Source: Hydrogenothermus marinus
GTDB lineage: Bacteria; Aquificota; Aquificia; Aquificales; Hydrogenothermaceae
Direction: 5' to 3'
Assembly (NCBI RefSeq): GCF_003688665.1
Contig: NZ_REFO01000010.1
Span: 62,001 to 126,000, forward strand
DNA length: 64,000 nt
This document shows, in pieces, positions 9,146-18,293 of the stretch. Position 1 is the stretch's first letter; every line of letters starts with the position of its first letter. The position numbers were made by a program, and so were the translations under genes. A model generated the notes under the pieces. That model saw nothing but the letters and a program-made list of their open reading frames with translations. It made no database searches and was not told the DNA's origin.

Positions 9146-9639
9146 AAAAAAGATGGAGTAATTTAGTATCTCCTCATAAAGTTCATCAAACATTAGGAAA
9201 TACATTAGAATTTTTTGAAGACCTTATAATTCTTGCCTTAACCTTAGTTATATTTTATGTAAGTATTGTAGCTATCTTTGATATTATTTCTTTAATTATG
9301 TATAAAGAAGCAAAATTTATGGATATAATTCCTAAATTTTTATATCTATTTATTTTAACAGAGCTTTTTAGATTATTAATTATTTATCTAAAAGAAAGAA
9401 TAGTTGATACCTCTTTAATTGTTAAAACCACTTTAATAGCAGTTTTAAGGGAGATAATTATAAAAGCCCCTTATTTTAAATTTCAGGATTATATAGGTGC
9501 ATCTATCTTGATTTTAGTTTTAGGACTTTTATATTATGTGCCAAAATATGTTTTTAAAAAGGAGTTTTATATAAAAAGAAGTAAACAGGTAAAATCAGTA
9601 AAGAAAGTTGATGAGTTTGACAAATCTACAAATTTCTAA
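9142..9639 (+). CDS. PsiE-like membrane protein
   Basis: 165 residues with four predicted membrane segments. The order of segments and the central motif LFILTELFRLLIIYLKERIVDTSLIVKTTLIAVLREII (positions about 70-108, written here only as TELFRLLIIYL and TLIAVLREII) match the phosphate-starvation-inducible PsiE family. The family function is unknown; the name comes from phosphate control in E. coli, which need not apply here. The ATG overlaps the stop of the transglycosylase gene (ATGA), and the last 29 bases overlap the start of mfd, so all three are likely one transcript. Confidence 0.7.
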   Translation: MKKRWSNLVSPHKVHQTLGNTLEFFEDLIILALTLVIFYVSIVAIFDIISLIMYKEAKFMDIIPKFLYLFILTELFRLLIIYLKERIVDTSLIVKTTLIAVLREIIIKAPYFKFQDYIGASILILVLGLLYYVPKYVFKKEFYIKRSKQVKSVKKVDEFDKSTNF

Positions 9640-12379
9640 CAGTTCATATTTAGAATATAAATTAGCAAAAGATTTTAATAAGGCTTTAATCTTTATAGAT
9701 TCAGAAAAAAGAGCCTTAGAAATAGAAAAAAATCTAAATGCTTTTTTAAATTATTTTAATAAAAATATTCCAGTCCTATATATTCCATCAAATACAGAAA
9801 TTCATGATACTTTAGCTCAATTTAAAAGAAACTATGCTATATATTTATCTAAAAAAAATAAAGATTCATTTTTTATACTGACTAAAGAATCTGAAAATAT
9901 AAAAGTGGCTAAAAATAAAGATTTTATTCATTTAAAAGAAGGAAAAGAGATAAATTTTGATAATCTTGTAAAAAGATTAATAGAGTTTGGATATATAAAA
10001 GAAGAAAAAGTTGAAAATGAAGGTGAGTTTTCATTTAAAGGTGGAATATTAAGAATAAATATTCCATTTATTGGTGTATTTGATATTGATTTTTTTGGAG
10101 ACCAGATAGAAGGAATTTATCAAATCTCAAAGCTTTTAACAAAGAAAAAAATACAAAACATAGATATTTTTCCTCTTTATGATTTTCCAGTATATTATAA
10201 TGAGTTTTTTGATTTAGATTTTAAAAAGGAAGAAGCTACAAATTTTTTAGAATTTTTTAAAGATTTTAAAATAATAGAAGAAAACAATTTTGTTATTGAT
10301 GAAGAAGCTATTTCAAACTCTCATATAAAGGGATTTGAAGTTGTAAAACTTCCTATTACAAAACCTCTATTTTTAAAAATAGAAAGAAAATCATTTATAC
10401 CCAAAGATTACAAATCAAAAACAGAAATAGATATAAAGCCATTAGAAGAAGGTGATTATATCATCCATGAAGATTATGGAATTGGAATTTTTAGAGGAAT
10501 TGAAACAAAAACAATAAGAGGAAAAGATTATGATTTTATGGTATTAGAGTATGCAGATGGAGAAAAGATTAATGTTTCATATCTACATTTTGATAAAATC
10601 CATAAATATGATCTAAATATTCCTATAAAACTGGATAAAATAGGTGGAACTTCTTGGAGAAACTTAAAGAAAAAAGTAAGAAAATCCGTAGAAAAAATAG
10701 CAAAAGAACTTATAAAGTTATATAAAGAAAGAGAGTCAACAACAAGAAAGCCATATAACTTTGATAAAGAGCTTTTAAGATATATTCAAGAAACATTTCC
10801 TTTTTTAGAAACCCCTGACCAGTTGAAAGCTATAAAAGATATAGAAAATGATTTTAAATCTGATAAACCTACAGAAAGGTTAATCTGTGGAGATGTAGGT
10901 TTTGGGAAAACAGAGGTTGCTATAAGAGCCGCTTATATATCAGCTACAAACAATAGACAAACTCTTATTTTAGTGCCAACTACAGTTTTGGCTTTACAAC
11001 ATTATAAAAAATTTAAAGAAAGACTTGAGCCACTTGGTATAAAAGTAGAAAATCTTTCAAGATTGAAATCAAAAAAAGAAACAGAAAAAATCCTAACAGA
11101 ACTGCAAGAAGGAAAAATAGATATATTAGTAGGAACTCACAAGGTATTAAGTGATAAAGTTAAATTTAAAAATCTTGGACTTCTTATTATAGATGAAGAA
11201 CATAGATTTGGAGTAAGAGCAAAAGAAAAAATAAAACAGATAAAAAAGGATATAGATACAATCTATCTTACAGCAACACCAATACCAAGAACATTAAATA
11301 TGGCACTTTCAGGATTAAAAAAAATGTCAGTTATAAATACACCACCAGAAGGAAGAGTTGAAACTAAAACATATGTTGTTAAATACAATGAAGATATTAT
11401 AAAACAGGCTATCCAAAGGGAAATAAATAGAAATGGACAGGTTTTTTATTTACATAATAGAGTAGAAACAATAGAAGAAAAAACAAATCAGTTAAAGCAG
11501 TTATTTCCAAACCTGAAAATAGATTTTATTCATGGAAAAATGAAACCTTCTCAAATAGAAAAGAAAATAATGGAATTTACAGATAAAAAGCTAAACATTT
11601 TAGTTTCAACATCAATAATAGAAACAGGTATAGATATACCAACAGCAAACACTTTAATAATAGAAAGAGCAGATCTTTTTGGACTTGCACAGCTTTACCA
11701 TTTAAGAGGAAGAGTCGGAAGAGGAAATATTCAAGCATACTGCTATCTACTTTTACCTGAAGATAGAAATATTACAGAAAATGCAGAAAAAAGGCTTTCT
11801 ACTATTTTAAAACTTACAAGACCTGGTTCAGGTTTAAAGGTTGCAATAGAAGATATGAAAATAAGAGGAGCAGGGAATATTTTAGGAGTAGAACAAAGTG
11901 GAAATATTAAAGCAGTTGGATTTGATTTTTATGTAAAACTTTTAAAAGAAAGTATAGAAAAAGAGCAAGGTAAAGCTTTTGAAACAAAAATAGAAACAGA
12001 TATAGAAGGATATATACCAAAAACATTTATAGAAAATCCTCAAGAAAGAATGAATATTTATCTTTCTTTTTCTAAAGCATTAGACTCAGAAGAAATAGAA
12101 GAACTTGAAGAGTATCTATCAGAATTTTATAAAGATATACCTTCTGCTTTAAAAGTATATATATCTTTAGAAAAGATAAAAAAAGAAGCAACAAATCTTG
12201 GAATTGAAAAAATAAGTATAAAAAATAAATATTGTGAAATAAATTTTGGAAAACTTAGTCCTGAGAAAACAGTAAAACTTATAGAAAAAACAAAACCTGA
12301 ATATATCACCTCAAACAGCATAAAATTTAGATATAAAAATTTAGAGCATATATATAAAATTTTAAAAATGATAAAATAA
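9611..12379 (+). CDS. mfd: Transcription-repair coupling factor Mfd
   Basis: 922 residues from the ATG at 9611; a TTG one codon earlier is less likely. Visible parts in order: a shortened UvrB-like N-terminal region, the CarD-like RNA polymerase interaction domain (LEEGDYIIHEDYGIGIFRG, near residue 278), a superfamily 2 translocase with Walker A GDVGFGKTE near 425 and Walker B LLIIDEEHRFG near 527, motif VI region QLYHLRGRVGR, and the TRCF C-terminal domain. E. coli Mfd is about 1150 residues, so this is a short form, reduced mainly at the N-terminus. It displaces stalled RNA polymerase and recruits UvrA. Confidence 0.95.
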   Translation: MSLTNLQISNSSYLEYKLAKDFNKALIFIDSEKRALEIEKNLNAFLNYFNKNIPVLYIPSNTEIHDTLAQFKRNYAIYLSKKNKDSFFILTKESENIKVAKNKDFIHLKEGKEINFDNLVKRLIEFGYIKEEKVENEGEFSFKGGILRINIPFIGVFDIDFFGDQIEGIYQISKLLTKKKIQNIDIFPLYDFPVYYNEFFDLDFKKEEATNFLEFFKDFKIIEENNFVIDEEAISNSHIKGFEVVKLPITKPLFLKIERKSFIPKDYKSKTEIDIKPLEEGDYIIHEDYGIGIFRGIETKTIRGKDYDFMVLEYADGEKINVSYLHFDKIHKYDLNIPIKLDKIGGTSWRNLKKKVRKSVEKIAKELIKLYKERESTTRKPYNFDKELLRYIQETFPFLETPDQLKAIKDIENDFKSDKPTERLICGDVGFGKTEVAIRAAYISATNNRQTLILVPTTVLALQHYKKFKERLEPLGIKVENLSRLKSKKETEKILTELQEGKIDILVGTHKVLSDKVKFKNLGLLIIDEEHRFGVRAKEKIKQIKKDIDTIYLTATPIPRTLNMALSGLKKMSVINTPPEGRVETKTYVVKYNEDIIKQAIQREINRNGQVFYLHNRVETIEEKTNQLKQLFPNLKIDFIHGKMKPSQIEKKIMEFTDKKLNILVSTSIIETGIDIPTANTLIIERADLFGLAQLYHLRGRVGRGNIQAYCYLLLPEDRNITENAEKRLSTILKLTRPGSGLKVAIEDMKIRGAGNILGVEQSGNIKAVGFDFYVKLLKESIEKEQGKAFETKIETDIEGYIPKTFIENPQERMNIYLSFSKALDSEEIEELEEYLSEFYKDIPSALKVYISLEKIKKEATNLGIEKISIKNKYCEINFGKLSPEKTVKLIEKTKPEYITSNSIKFRYKNLEHIYKILKMIK

Positions 12380-12406
12380 AAAAAATGTTTTCCAATGAGG
12401 TAAAAC

Positions 12407-12607
12407 TTGAAAATAAAAGTTAGAAATTTAGATACAGGGAAAAGAAGATGTAGAATATGTGGATATATATATGATCCAGAAAAAGGAGATGAAATTCATA
12501 ATATATCACCGGGAATATCATTTGAAGAACTTCCAGATAACTGGAGATGTCCTGTTTGTAAATACTCTAAATCTTTCTTTAGAATAATCTATAATGAGCA
12601 GATTTAA
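12407..12607 (+). CDS. Rubredoxin-like protein
   Basis: 66 residues with the two rubredoxin iron ligand pairs CRICGY and CPVCK, and the usual intervening [18 protein letters not shown] longer N-terminal arm ([13 protein letters not shown]) precedes the fold. The start is a TTG at 12407 with a tgagg site 6-7 bases upstream; no ATG is available before the first Cys pair. It would be a small cytosolic one-electron carrier; the partner is unknown. Its last 14 bases overlap the glycosyltransferase gene. Confidence 0.85.
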   Translation: MKIKVRNLDTGKRRCRICGYIYDPEKGDEIHNISPGISFEELPDNWRCPVCKYSKSFFRIIYNEQI

Positions 12608-14111
12608 AATAGCTTTAGTTTTAATCTTTTTACTTTCAGCAATATCTTTTTTTGCAAATATATGGGGAATATCTATTTATAGTCTTGATGAAGCAAAAAA
12701 CTCTGTTTGTGCAAGAGAAATGCTTGAAAGAAATGATTTTATAGTTCCAACTTTTAATTATGAGCTTAGAACAGATAAACCACCAATGCATTACTACTTT
12801 ATGATTTTTGCCTATAAGCTATTTGGATTTAATGAATTTTCAGCAAGATTTTTTTCAGCAGTTTTTGGTATTTTAACAGTTATTGCTACTTTCTTATTTG
12901 CAAGAAGATATTACAATCTCAAAGTTGCGATCTTTTCAGCTATAGTATTAATTGCATCTTTACATCTTTCTATCCAGTTTCATATGGCAGTGCCAGACCC
13001 TTATTTAATATTTTTTATAAATGCATCTTTATTTTCCTTTTATATTTTTCACAAAGAAAAAAAGCAGACATTTTTATGGCTTTTTTATATTTTTATGGCT
13101 TTTGGAGTTTTAACAAAAGGACCTGTAGCAGTTGTTTTACCATCTTTTATAGTTCTTTTATTTTTAGCTTATAAACATGAGCTTAAAGAGATATTTAAGT
13201 TAAAAATTATTCAAGGAATAATTTTAATATTAGCTATTTCGCTACCTTGGTATATAGCAGTAGGATTAAAAACAGATTGGATATGGATTAAGGAGTTTAT
13301 TTTTAAACATAATATCCATAGATTCTCAGATAGTATGGAAGGACATGGTGGAATATTTTTAATAACCTTTTTATATGTCTTTTTAGGACTTTTACCTTTT
13401 TCTGTATTTATTTTACAAGCTATAAGTAAAGCTTGGAAAGAAAAATTTAAGGATATTAATATATTTTTACTTATATTTGCATCTGTTTATATAATATTTT
13501 TCGCTATATCTAAAACAAAACTACCAAACTATACAGTTCCATCATATCCACCGCTTGCTATTTTAATAGGTTCTTTTTTATTAAGTTCAGTTTATAGAAA
13601 AAATTTAAAGATAAGTTTATTGATATATATATTTTTGACAATTCTATTAGCGCTACTATCTTATTTTGGATTGAAAACAGAAGTTGAAGATTTAGCATAT
13701 TTAGGATTTAGTTTCTTATTTTTAACAATAGCTGGCTTGTTAGCTTTATTTTTTATAAAAAAAGATTTGATTAAATCATATTTAGTTTTATTTAGTTTTT
13801 CTTATGCTTTTGTTTTGGCTTTTTTTTATCTTATCTATCCACCAATTGATAAACAAAATCCTGTTATGCAATTACTTCCTTTAATTGAAGATAAATCAAA
13901 GGTTTATTATTATAAAAGTTTTAATCCTGCTTTTGCTTTTTATATAAAAACACCAATAAAGCCTATAAAACAGATAAAAAAAGGTAATTATTACATTATT
14001 ACAAGAAAAAAATATCTAAAAGAACTGAGTAAATATAAAAATCTAAAAGTTTTAGGAATAAAAAAAGATTTATTTGAAAAAAGATACTCAGTTTTAATTA
14101 AAGCAAATTAA
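12594..14111 (+). CDS. ArnT/PMT-like membrane glycosyltransferase (GT-C fold)
   Basis: 505 residues with about 11-12 hydrophobic segments. The first periplasmic loop has the family signature: the acidic [16 protein letters not shown], then [11 protein letters not shown], and later a [10 protein letters not shown] segment. This is the ArnT / dolichyl-phosphate-mannose mannosyltransferase group, which moves sugars from polyprenyl phosphate to lipid A or protein on the outer face of the inner membrane. The acceptor cannot be inferred. A related gene lies at the end of the window (62738 onward). No clear terminator follows; the next 266 bases hold a transposase scar and a promoter. Confidence 0.8.
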   Translation: MSRFKIALVLIFLLSAISFFANIWGISIYSLDEAKNSVCAREMLERNDFIVPTFNYELRTDKPPMHYYFMIFAYKLFGFNEFSARFFSAVFGILTVIATFLFARRYYNLKVAIFSAIVLIASLHLSIQFHMAVPDPYLIFFINASLFSFYIFHKEKKQTFLWLFYIFMAFGVLTKGPVAVVLPSFIVLLFLAYKHELKEIFKLKIIQGIILILAISLPWYIAVGLKTDWIWIKEFIFKHNIHRFSDSMEGHGGIFLITFLYVFLGLLPFSVFILQAISKAWKEKFKDINIFLLIFASVYIIFFAISKTKLPNYTVPSYPPLAILIGSFLLSSVYRKNLKISLLIYIFLTILLALLSYFGLKTEVEDLAYLGFSFLFLTIAGLLALFFIKKDLIKSYLVLFSFSYAFVLAFFYLIYPPIDKQNPVMQLLPLIEDKSKVYYYKSFNPAFAFYIKTPIKPIKQIKKGNYYIITRKKYLKELSKYKNLKVLGIKKDLFEKRYSVLIKAN

Positions 14112-14185
14112 ATTTGACCTATTCATATTCTGAATATACAGATATTAAATTAAAAGAATGATTAATTAAAAATATTTTTAAGTAT

Positions 14186-14296
14186 TTAAATATCATCAAA
14201 ACTAAATCCTGTTCCATCTGCTATAAGATAAGAAACTTTTTTCTTTATCTTTTTTATTATGATTATTGCTGTTTTGTGTATTAATTTTAGAACAGC
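14186..14296 (-). pseudogene. Transposase gene fragment (DDE type, central part)
   Basis: A 37-codon frame on the minus strand, bounded by stops, reads AVLKLIHKTAIIII, then a basic stretch, then SYLIADGTGFSFDDI-stop. ADGTGFSF is the first catalytic-Asp block of IS4/IS5-like transposases. The flanks in this 266-base gap are AT-rich and show no other gene. The AVLK start and the 14 bases coding it (TTTTAGAACAGCTT on the plus strand) recur at the second transposase remnant near 48837-48850, so both scars probably derive from one insertion sequence family. Confidence 0.5.
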
Positions 14297-14321
14297 TTAA
14301 TAAGAAGTTGATGTATTTTTT

Positions 14322-14351
14322 TTGAAAATATTATATAAATTTGTATATGAT
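14322..14351 (+). promoter_or_regulatory. Sigma-70-like promoter before ispE
   Basis: TTGAAA (14322-14327) and TATGAT (14346-14351) are separated by 18 bases, giving a predicted start near 14358, about 20 bases before the ispE coding start. It probably drives ispE and the tRNA-Gln/prs genes that follow. Called by eye only; the region is AT-rich so chance matches are possible. Confidence 0.45.
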
Positions 14352-14377
14352 AAAATAAAAATTAAGTTATCTAAAAA

Positions 14378-15217
14378 ATGAAAATGGAAAAAATGGAAAT
14401 ATTATTATCACCAGCTAAAATTAATTTGGGCTTATGGATTACGGAAAAAAGACCTGATGGTTATCATAATATATATACTTATATGCATAAAGTTAGCCTT
14501 TATGATAGGATTTTTGTAAAACCATCACCTATCTTGAAAGTAAGTAGTTCAAATCCTTCTGTACCAGAAGGTAAAGAAAATATAGTTTATAAAGCTGTAA
14601 AAGAGTTTGAAAATTATACAGGATTAGAAGTTAATTTAGAGATATTTATAGAGAAAAATATTCCTGTAGGTGCAGGTCTTGGAGGAGGAAGTTCCAATGC
14701 TGCTACTATTTTAAAATATATTAATGATAAGTTTGGAAAACCTCTTTCTGAAGAAGAATTAATAAAATTAGGAGCAAGTATTGGCTCTGATATACCTTTC
14801 TTCTTTAAAGAAGGACTTGTTAAAGTTACAGGGAAAGGTGATATATTAGAAGATACAGATATAAAATATGAAAATCCTGTTTTTATTATCTATCCAAATA
14901 TACCTTCAGATACTAAAGATATATATTCAAAAGTAGATTATAAAATGTTGACAAAACTTGAAGATTTGGCTAAAATAGATAGCCTGATATTTGATGTGAA
15001 TAAGTTAGTAGAAAATATAGAGAATACTTTAGGGATTATAGCTAAGGAGCATATAGGTACTATAAGAGAAGTTTTAAACACTGTTGAGTATTTAGGATAT
15101 ATAGGTAATATAACTGGAAGCGGAAGTGCAGTTTATGTAATTGGTGAACCTGGTAACGAGGTTGATATAATCTGTAAAGCTAAGAATTGGAAGCTGTTCA
15201 AAGTTAAGTTCATTTAA
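14378..15217 (+). CDS. ispE: 4-diphosphocytidyl-2-C-methyl-D-erythritol kinase IspE
   Basis: 279 residues (or 274 from the ATG at 14393, which gives the usual MEILLSPAKINLGL start). It has the substrate-binding SPAKINLGLWI block, the GHMP kinase glycine loop PVGAGLGGGSSNAA near residue 95, and the C-terminal TGSGSAVYVIG motif. It phosphorylates CDP-methylerythritol in the MEP isoprenoid pathway; ispD of the same pathway lies at 45572-46249. No strong ribosome site marks the start, so three nearby ATGs (14378, 14384, 14393) remain possible. tRNA-Gln follows after three bases. Confidence 0.93.
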   Translation: MKMEKMEILLSPAKINLGLWITEKRPDGYHNIYTYMHKVSLYDRIFVKPSPILKVSSSNPSVPEGKENIVYKAVKEFENYTGLEVNLEIFIEKNIPVGAGLGGGSSNAATILKYINDKFGKPLSEEELIKLGASIGSDIPFFFKEGLVKVTGKGDILEDTDIKYENPVFIIYPNIPSDTKDIYSKVDYKMLTKLEDLAKIDSLIFDVNKLVENIENTLGIIAKEHIGTIREVLNTVEYLGYIGNITGSGSAVYVIGEPGNEVDIICKAKNWKLFKVKFI

Positions 15218-15220
15218 TGC

Positions 15221-15296
15221 TGGGGAGTAGTTCAGCCGGCAGAACACCAGATTTTGGATCTGGGTGTCGCAGGTTCGAGTCCTGCCTCCCCAGCCA
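15221..15296 (+). tRNA. tRNA-Gln (anticodon TTG), CCA encoded
   Basis: A complete cloverleaf: acceptor TGGGGAG with CTCCCCA, D stem GTTC/GAAC, anticodon stem CCAGA/TCTGG with loop TTTTGGA giving anticodon TTG, T stem GCAGG/CCTGC with loop TTCGAGT, discriminator G and encoded CCA at 15294-15296. It lies 3 bases after ispE and 33 bases before prs, so it is likely processed from a mixed transcript. Confidence 0.97.
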
Positions 15297-15329
15297 TTAA
15301 CTTCCTTAAATAATGGAGGAATTAATACA

Positions 15330-16265
15330 TTGAGTAAACATTTAAAATTAATCTCTGGAAATGCTAATCCAGAATTTGCTAAGGAAGTTGCTGGTTATTT
15401 ACATGTACCATTAGTTGATGCATTAGTTTCAAGATTTAGTGATGGTGAAATAAGAGTTCAGATAAAGGAAAATGTTAGAGGTGCTGATATATTTGTTATA
15501 CAGCCTTTAGTTCCTCCAATCAATGATCATATAATGGAATTGCTACTTCTATTAGATGCTTTGAAAAGAAGTTCTACACATAGAATTACAGCTGTAATAC
15601 CTTATTTTGCTTATGCAAGACAAGATAGAAAAGATAAACCAAGAGTTCCAATATCAGCAAAACTTTTAGCTGATATAATTCAAAAAGCTGGTGCTGAAAG
15701 AGTTTTAACAGTAGATCTTCATTCAGCTCAAATTCAAGGTTTTTTTGATTGCCCTGTAGATAATTTATATGCTTTGCCTGTAATTCTTGATTATTTAAAA
15801 AATAAAGAGATAGAGAATGCAGTGGTAGTATCACCAGATGCAGGTGGAGTTGAAAGAGCAAGACTTCTTGCAAATAAATTAGGAGTAGGTCTTGCAATTA
15901 TATATAAGAAAAGACCTGAACCTAATGTTGTTGAAACATTAGATGTTATAGGGGATATAGAAGGAAAAAATGCAATAATAATAGATGATATTATAGATAC
16001 TGCAGGAACTATAGTTGCAGCTTCAAATATGCTTCTTGAAAAAGGTGCAAAATCAGTTATAGCTGCTTGTACTCATCCAGTATTTTCAGGACCTGCTGTA
16101 GAAAGATTAAAAAATTCTGCTATAGATGAAGTTATTGCAACTAACACTATTCCAGTTGAAGGAAAAGAATTTGATAAGTTAACTATTTTATCTGTTGCTG
16201 AGCTTGTAGGTGAAGCTATTAAAAGAATAAATATAGAAAGTTCTGTTAGTTCATTGTTTGTATAA
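15330..16265 (+). CDS. prs: Ribose-phosphate pyrophosphokinase
   Basis: 311 residues from a TTG at 15330 (MSKHLKLISGNANPEFA), preceded by GGAGGA 9 bases upstream. This gives exactly the family length; a longer frame from 15264 runs through the tRNA and is not real. The PRPP-binding and catalytic features are present: FSDGEIRVQI, the YARQDRKDKPR flexible loop, VVSPDAGGVERAR and IIDDIIDTAGTI. It makes PRPP from ribose 5-phosphate and ATP, feeding purine, pyrimidine, His and Trp synthesis. The rplY-pth pair follows on the same strand, a common bacterial gene order. Confidence 0.95.
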   Translation: MSKHLKLISGNANPEFAKEVAGYLHVPLVDALVSRFSDGEIRVQIKENVRGADIFVIQPLVPPINDHIMELLLLLDALKRSSTHRITAVIPYFAYARQDRKDKPRVPISAKLLADIIQKAGAERVLTVDLHSAQIQGFFDCPVDNLYALPVILDYLKNKEIENAVVVSPDAGGVERARLLANKLGVGLAIIYKKRPEPNVVETLDVIGDIEGKNAIIIDDIIDTAGTIVAASNMLLEKGAKSVIAACTHPVFSGPAVERLKNSAIDEVIATNTIPVEGKEFDKLTILSVAELVGEAIKRINIESSVSSLFV

Positions 16266-16280
16266 AAAGGAGGTTAATAA

Positions 16281-16886
16281 ATGGTTCAAAGAATAGAGTG
16301 GAAAGCACTAAAAAGAGAAATTGGAAAAAAAAGTGAAGTAAAACAATTTAGAAAAAAAGGATATATCCCTGTAGAAATTTATGGTAAAGGCCATGAAAAT
16401 GCACATGCTTATATTTATTGGAAAGATCTTGCAGATAGGCCACATGGAACATTTTTAATTGATTTAAATATTGAAGGAGAAGAAGAACCAAGAGTTTGTA
16501 TATTAAAAGATATACAATACAACTATCTTGGCGATACTCCTATACATGTAGATCTATATGAAGTTACTTTTGGAGTTGAGCTTGATGTAGAAGTACCTAT
16601 TGAGCTTGTTGGAAAACCAAAAGGATTAGAAAAAGGTGGTTTATTAGAGCAACATTTACATACTTTAACAGTTAGAACTGTACCAAGAAAGATACCTGAA
16701 AAAATAGAAGTTGACGTATCTAATTTAGATATAGATGATGTTTTACACGTAGCAGATATTAAAATTGAAGAAGGTATAAAAATAATGAATACTCCTGATG
16801 AAGTTGTTGCTGTTGTAATCTTACCTGAAGAAGAAGTAGAAACTGAAGAAATTACAGAAGAAGTGGTGGAAGAAACTAACGAATAA
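16281..16886 (+). CDS. rplY: 50S ribosomal protein L25 (general stress protein Ctc type)
   Basis: 201 residues: an N-terminal L25 5S-rRNA-binding domain (GKKSEVKQFRKKGYIPVEIYG) and the C-terminal TL5/Ctc beta domain ending in a run of acidic residues (EEEVETEEITEEVVEE). The long form matches Ctc/TL5 rather than the 94-residue E. coli L25. A strong aggagg site precedes the ATG. Pth begins 5 bases after the stop. Confidence 0.92.
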   Translation: MVQRIEWKALKREIGKKSEVKQFRKKGYIPVEIYGKGHENAHAYIYWKDLADRPHGTFLIDLNIEGEEEPRVCILKDIQYNYLGDTPIHVDLYEVTFGVELDVEVPIELVGKPKGLEKGGLLEQHLHTLTVRTVPRKIPEKIEVDVSNLDIDDVLHVADIKIEEGIKIMNTPDEVVAVVILPEEEVETEEITEEVVEETNE

Positions 16887-16890
16887 TTAA

Positions 16891-17460
16891 ATGATAAAAG
16901 CTATTATTGGATTAGGAAATCCTGGCAAACAATACAAAAATACCCGCCACAATGTCGGCTTTATGGTAGTTGACATTGTGGCTTTTTTACTTAAATGCCC
17001 TAAAAAAGAAAAAGAATGCTGTTTTTCTAAAATTATAGAATGCAAAGAACATGATGTTTTACTTGTAAAACCCCAAACTTTTATGAATAATAGTGGAATA
17101 GCAGTTAAAAATTTATTAGAAGATTATAATTTAACTCCTCAAGAGATTTTAGTTGTATATGATGATTTAGATCTACCTCTTGGTAGTATAAGACTTAGAA
17201 AATCAGGCTCAAGTGGTGGCCATAGAGGAGTAAAATCAATTATAGAAAATATAAAAACAGAAAATTTTCCAAGATTAAAGATTGGTATAGGAAGACCTCA
17301 GCATAAAAGTCAAGTTGCTGATTATGTTTTATCACCATTTAATAAAGATGAAAAATTGTTAGTTGAAAAAGTAATTAATGAAGCAGGAAAATGTTTATTA
17401 AATGTGCTAAAATATGGTGTTGACAAATCTTTAGATAGTTGCAATAAAAAGTTAATTTAA
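16891..17460 (+). CDS. pth: Peptidyl-tRNA hydrolase
   Basis: 189 residues with the signature GLGNPGKQYKNTRHNVGF at the N-terminus (catalytic His in RHNVGF), VYDDLDLPLGSIRLR with the conserved Asp, and SGGHRGVKSI. It frees tRNA from prematurely released peptidyl-tRNA. It is co-transcribed with prs and rplY. The local sequence near 16940-16960 is richer in C and G than neighbouring genes, but the protein is complete. Confidence 0.95.
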   Translation: MIKAIIGLGNPGKQYKNTRHNVGFMVVDIVAFLLKCPKKEKECCFSKIIECKEHDVLLVKPQTFMNNSGIAVKNLLEDYNLTPQEILVVYDDLDLPLGSIRLRKSGSSGGHRGVKSIIENIKTENFPRLKIGIGRPQHKSQVADYVLSPFNKDEKLLVEKVINEAGKCLLNVLKYGVDKSLDSCNKKLI

Positions 17461-17466
17461 TCCTTG

Positions 17467-17504
17467 CTTTCAGCTTTTAGCTGAAGGCTGATTTAAAATC
17501 AACC
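17467..17504 (+). promoter_or_regulatory. Hairpin leader upstream of rpsF, candidate control element or attenuator
   Basis: Two adjacent inverted repeats fill the gap between pth and rpsF: a perfect TTCAGCT/AGCTGAA stem with a 3-base loop (17469-17485, extendable by two pairs), and GGCTGAT/ATCAACC with one mismatch (17486-17504) just before the AGGAGG ribosome site. They share two G residues at the junction when the first is extended. Many bacteria autoregulate rpsF operons through an S6:S18-binding leader, but I cannot see the CCGAA-type loop known for that motif. Confidence 0.35.
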
Positions 17505-17520
17505 AAAAGGAGGAATGTGC

Positions 17521-17835
17521 ATGAGGTATTATGAGCTTGTATTTGCTGTCAAACCAACTCTTACCGAAGAGGAACTAAAAAAAGTTCTTGAAGGTGTAAA
17601 AAATCTTATAACTTCAAATGAAGGGGAAATTTACAAAGAAGAAGACTGGGGAAGAAAAGAGCTTGCTTATCCTATAGAAAACTTTAGGAATGCTAATTAC
17701 TACATTATTAATTACAAAACAGAAAATACACAATTACCAGTTAAGTTAGAAGGAAATCTTAGAATTAATGAAAATATCATTAGATTTTTAAACTTTAAGA
17801 TTAAACCTCCTAAGGAGGAGCAAACTGCTGCTTAA
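17521..17835 (+). CDS. rpsF: 30S ribosomal protein S6
   Basis: 104 residues beginning MRYYELVFAVKP, with the expected GRKELAYPIENFRNANYY and NENIIRFLNFK blocks. The ATG at 17521 is preferred over the one at 17515 because the AGGAGG site at 17508-17513 is 7 bases away from the former and only 1 from the latter. S6 binds the 16S central domain with S18, which is encoded two genes downstream. The rpsF-ssb-rpsR-rplI order is the classic bacterial cluster. Confidence 0.95.
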   Translation: MRYYELVFAVKPTLTEEELKKVLEGVKNLITSNEGEIYKEEDWGRKELAYPIENFRNANYYIINYKTENTQLPVKLEGNLRINENIIRFLNFKIKPPKEEQTAA

Positions 17836-17854
17836 GCAGTAAAGGAGTATAAAA

Positions 17855-18274
17855 ATGCTTAATAAAGTATTTTTAATTGGAAGATTAACAAGAGATCCAG
17901 AAATAAGGTTCTTACCTTCAGGTTCACAGGTTACTGCATTTTCTATAGCAGTTAATAGAAATTATAAAGTTAATGATCAATGGAAAGAAGAAACATCATT
18001 TTTTGATATTGAAACATTTGGAGCTCTTGCAGAGAGAATTGGAAAACAGTTATCAAAAGGGACACAGGTATTAATTGAAGGACAATTAAAGCAAGATAGA
18101 TGGGAAACATCTGGTGGTGAAAAAAGAAGTAAAATTAAGATTGTAGCTACTAAAATTAATTTGTTGAATGTACCAGCTGGTGAGCAAACTTCATCAGCAC
18201 CTAAAAAAGAAGAGCCTATGAACTTACCAGAAGATATTGAAGATATATCTTCTGATGAAGATGTACCATTTTAA
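17855..18274 (+). CDS. ssb: Single-stranded DNA-binding protein
   Basis: 139 residues: an OB fold starting MLNKVFLIGRLTRDPEIRF, then a short linker and the acidic C-terminal tip DEDVPF that recruits repair and replication proteins. Length is typical for thermophile SSB. It sits between rpsF and rpsR as in most bacteria, 19 bases after rpsF. Confidence 0.95.
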   Translation: MLNKVFLIGRLTRDPEIRFLPSGSQVTAFSIAVNRNYKVNDQWKEETSFFDIETFGALAERIGKQLSKGTQVLIEGQLKQDRWETSGGEKRSKIKIVATKINLLNVPAGEQTSSAPKKEEPMNLPEDIEDISSDEDVPF

Positions 18275-18293
18275 ACAAAGGAGGTAAATTAAA

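Noticed and set aside
15264-15329. N-terminal extension of prs starting inside tRNA-Gln
   Set aside because: The extension is translated tRNA; TTG at 15330 has a proper ribosome site and gives family length.
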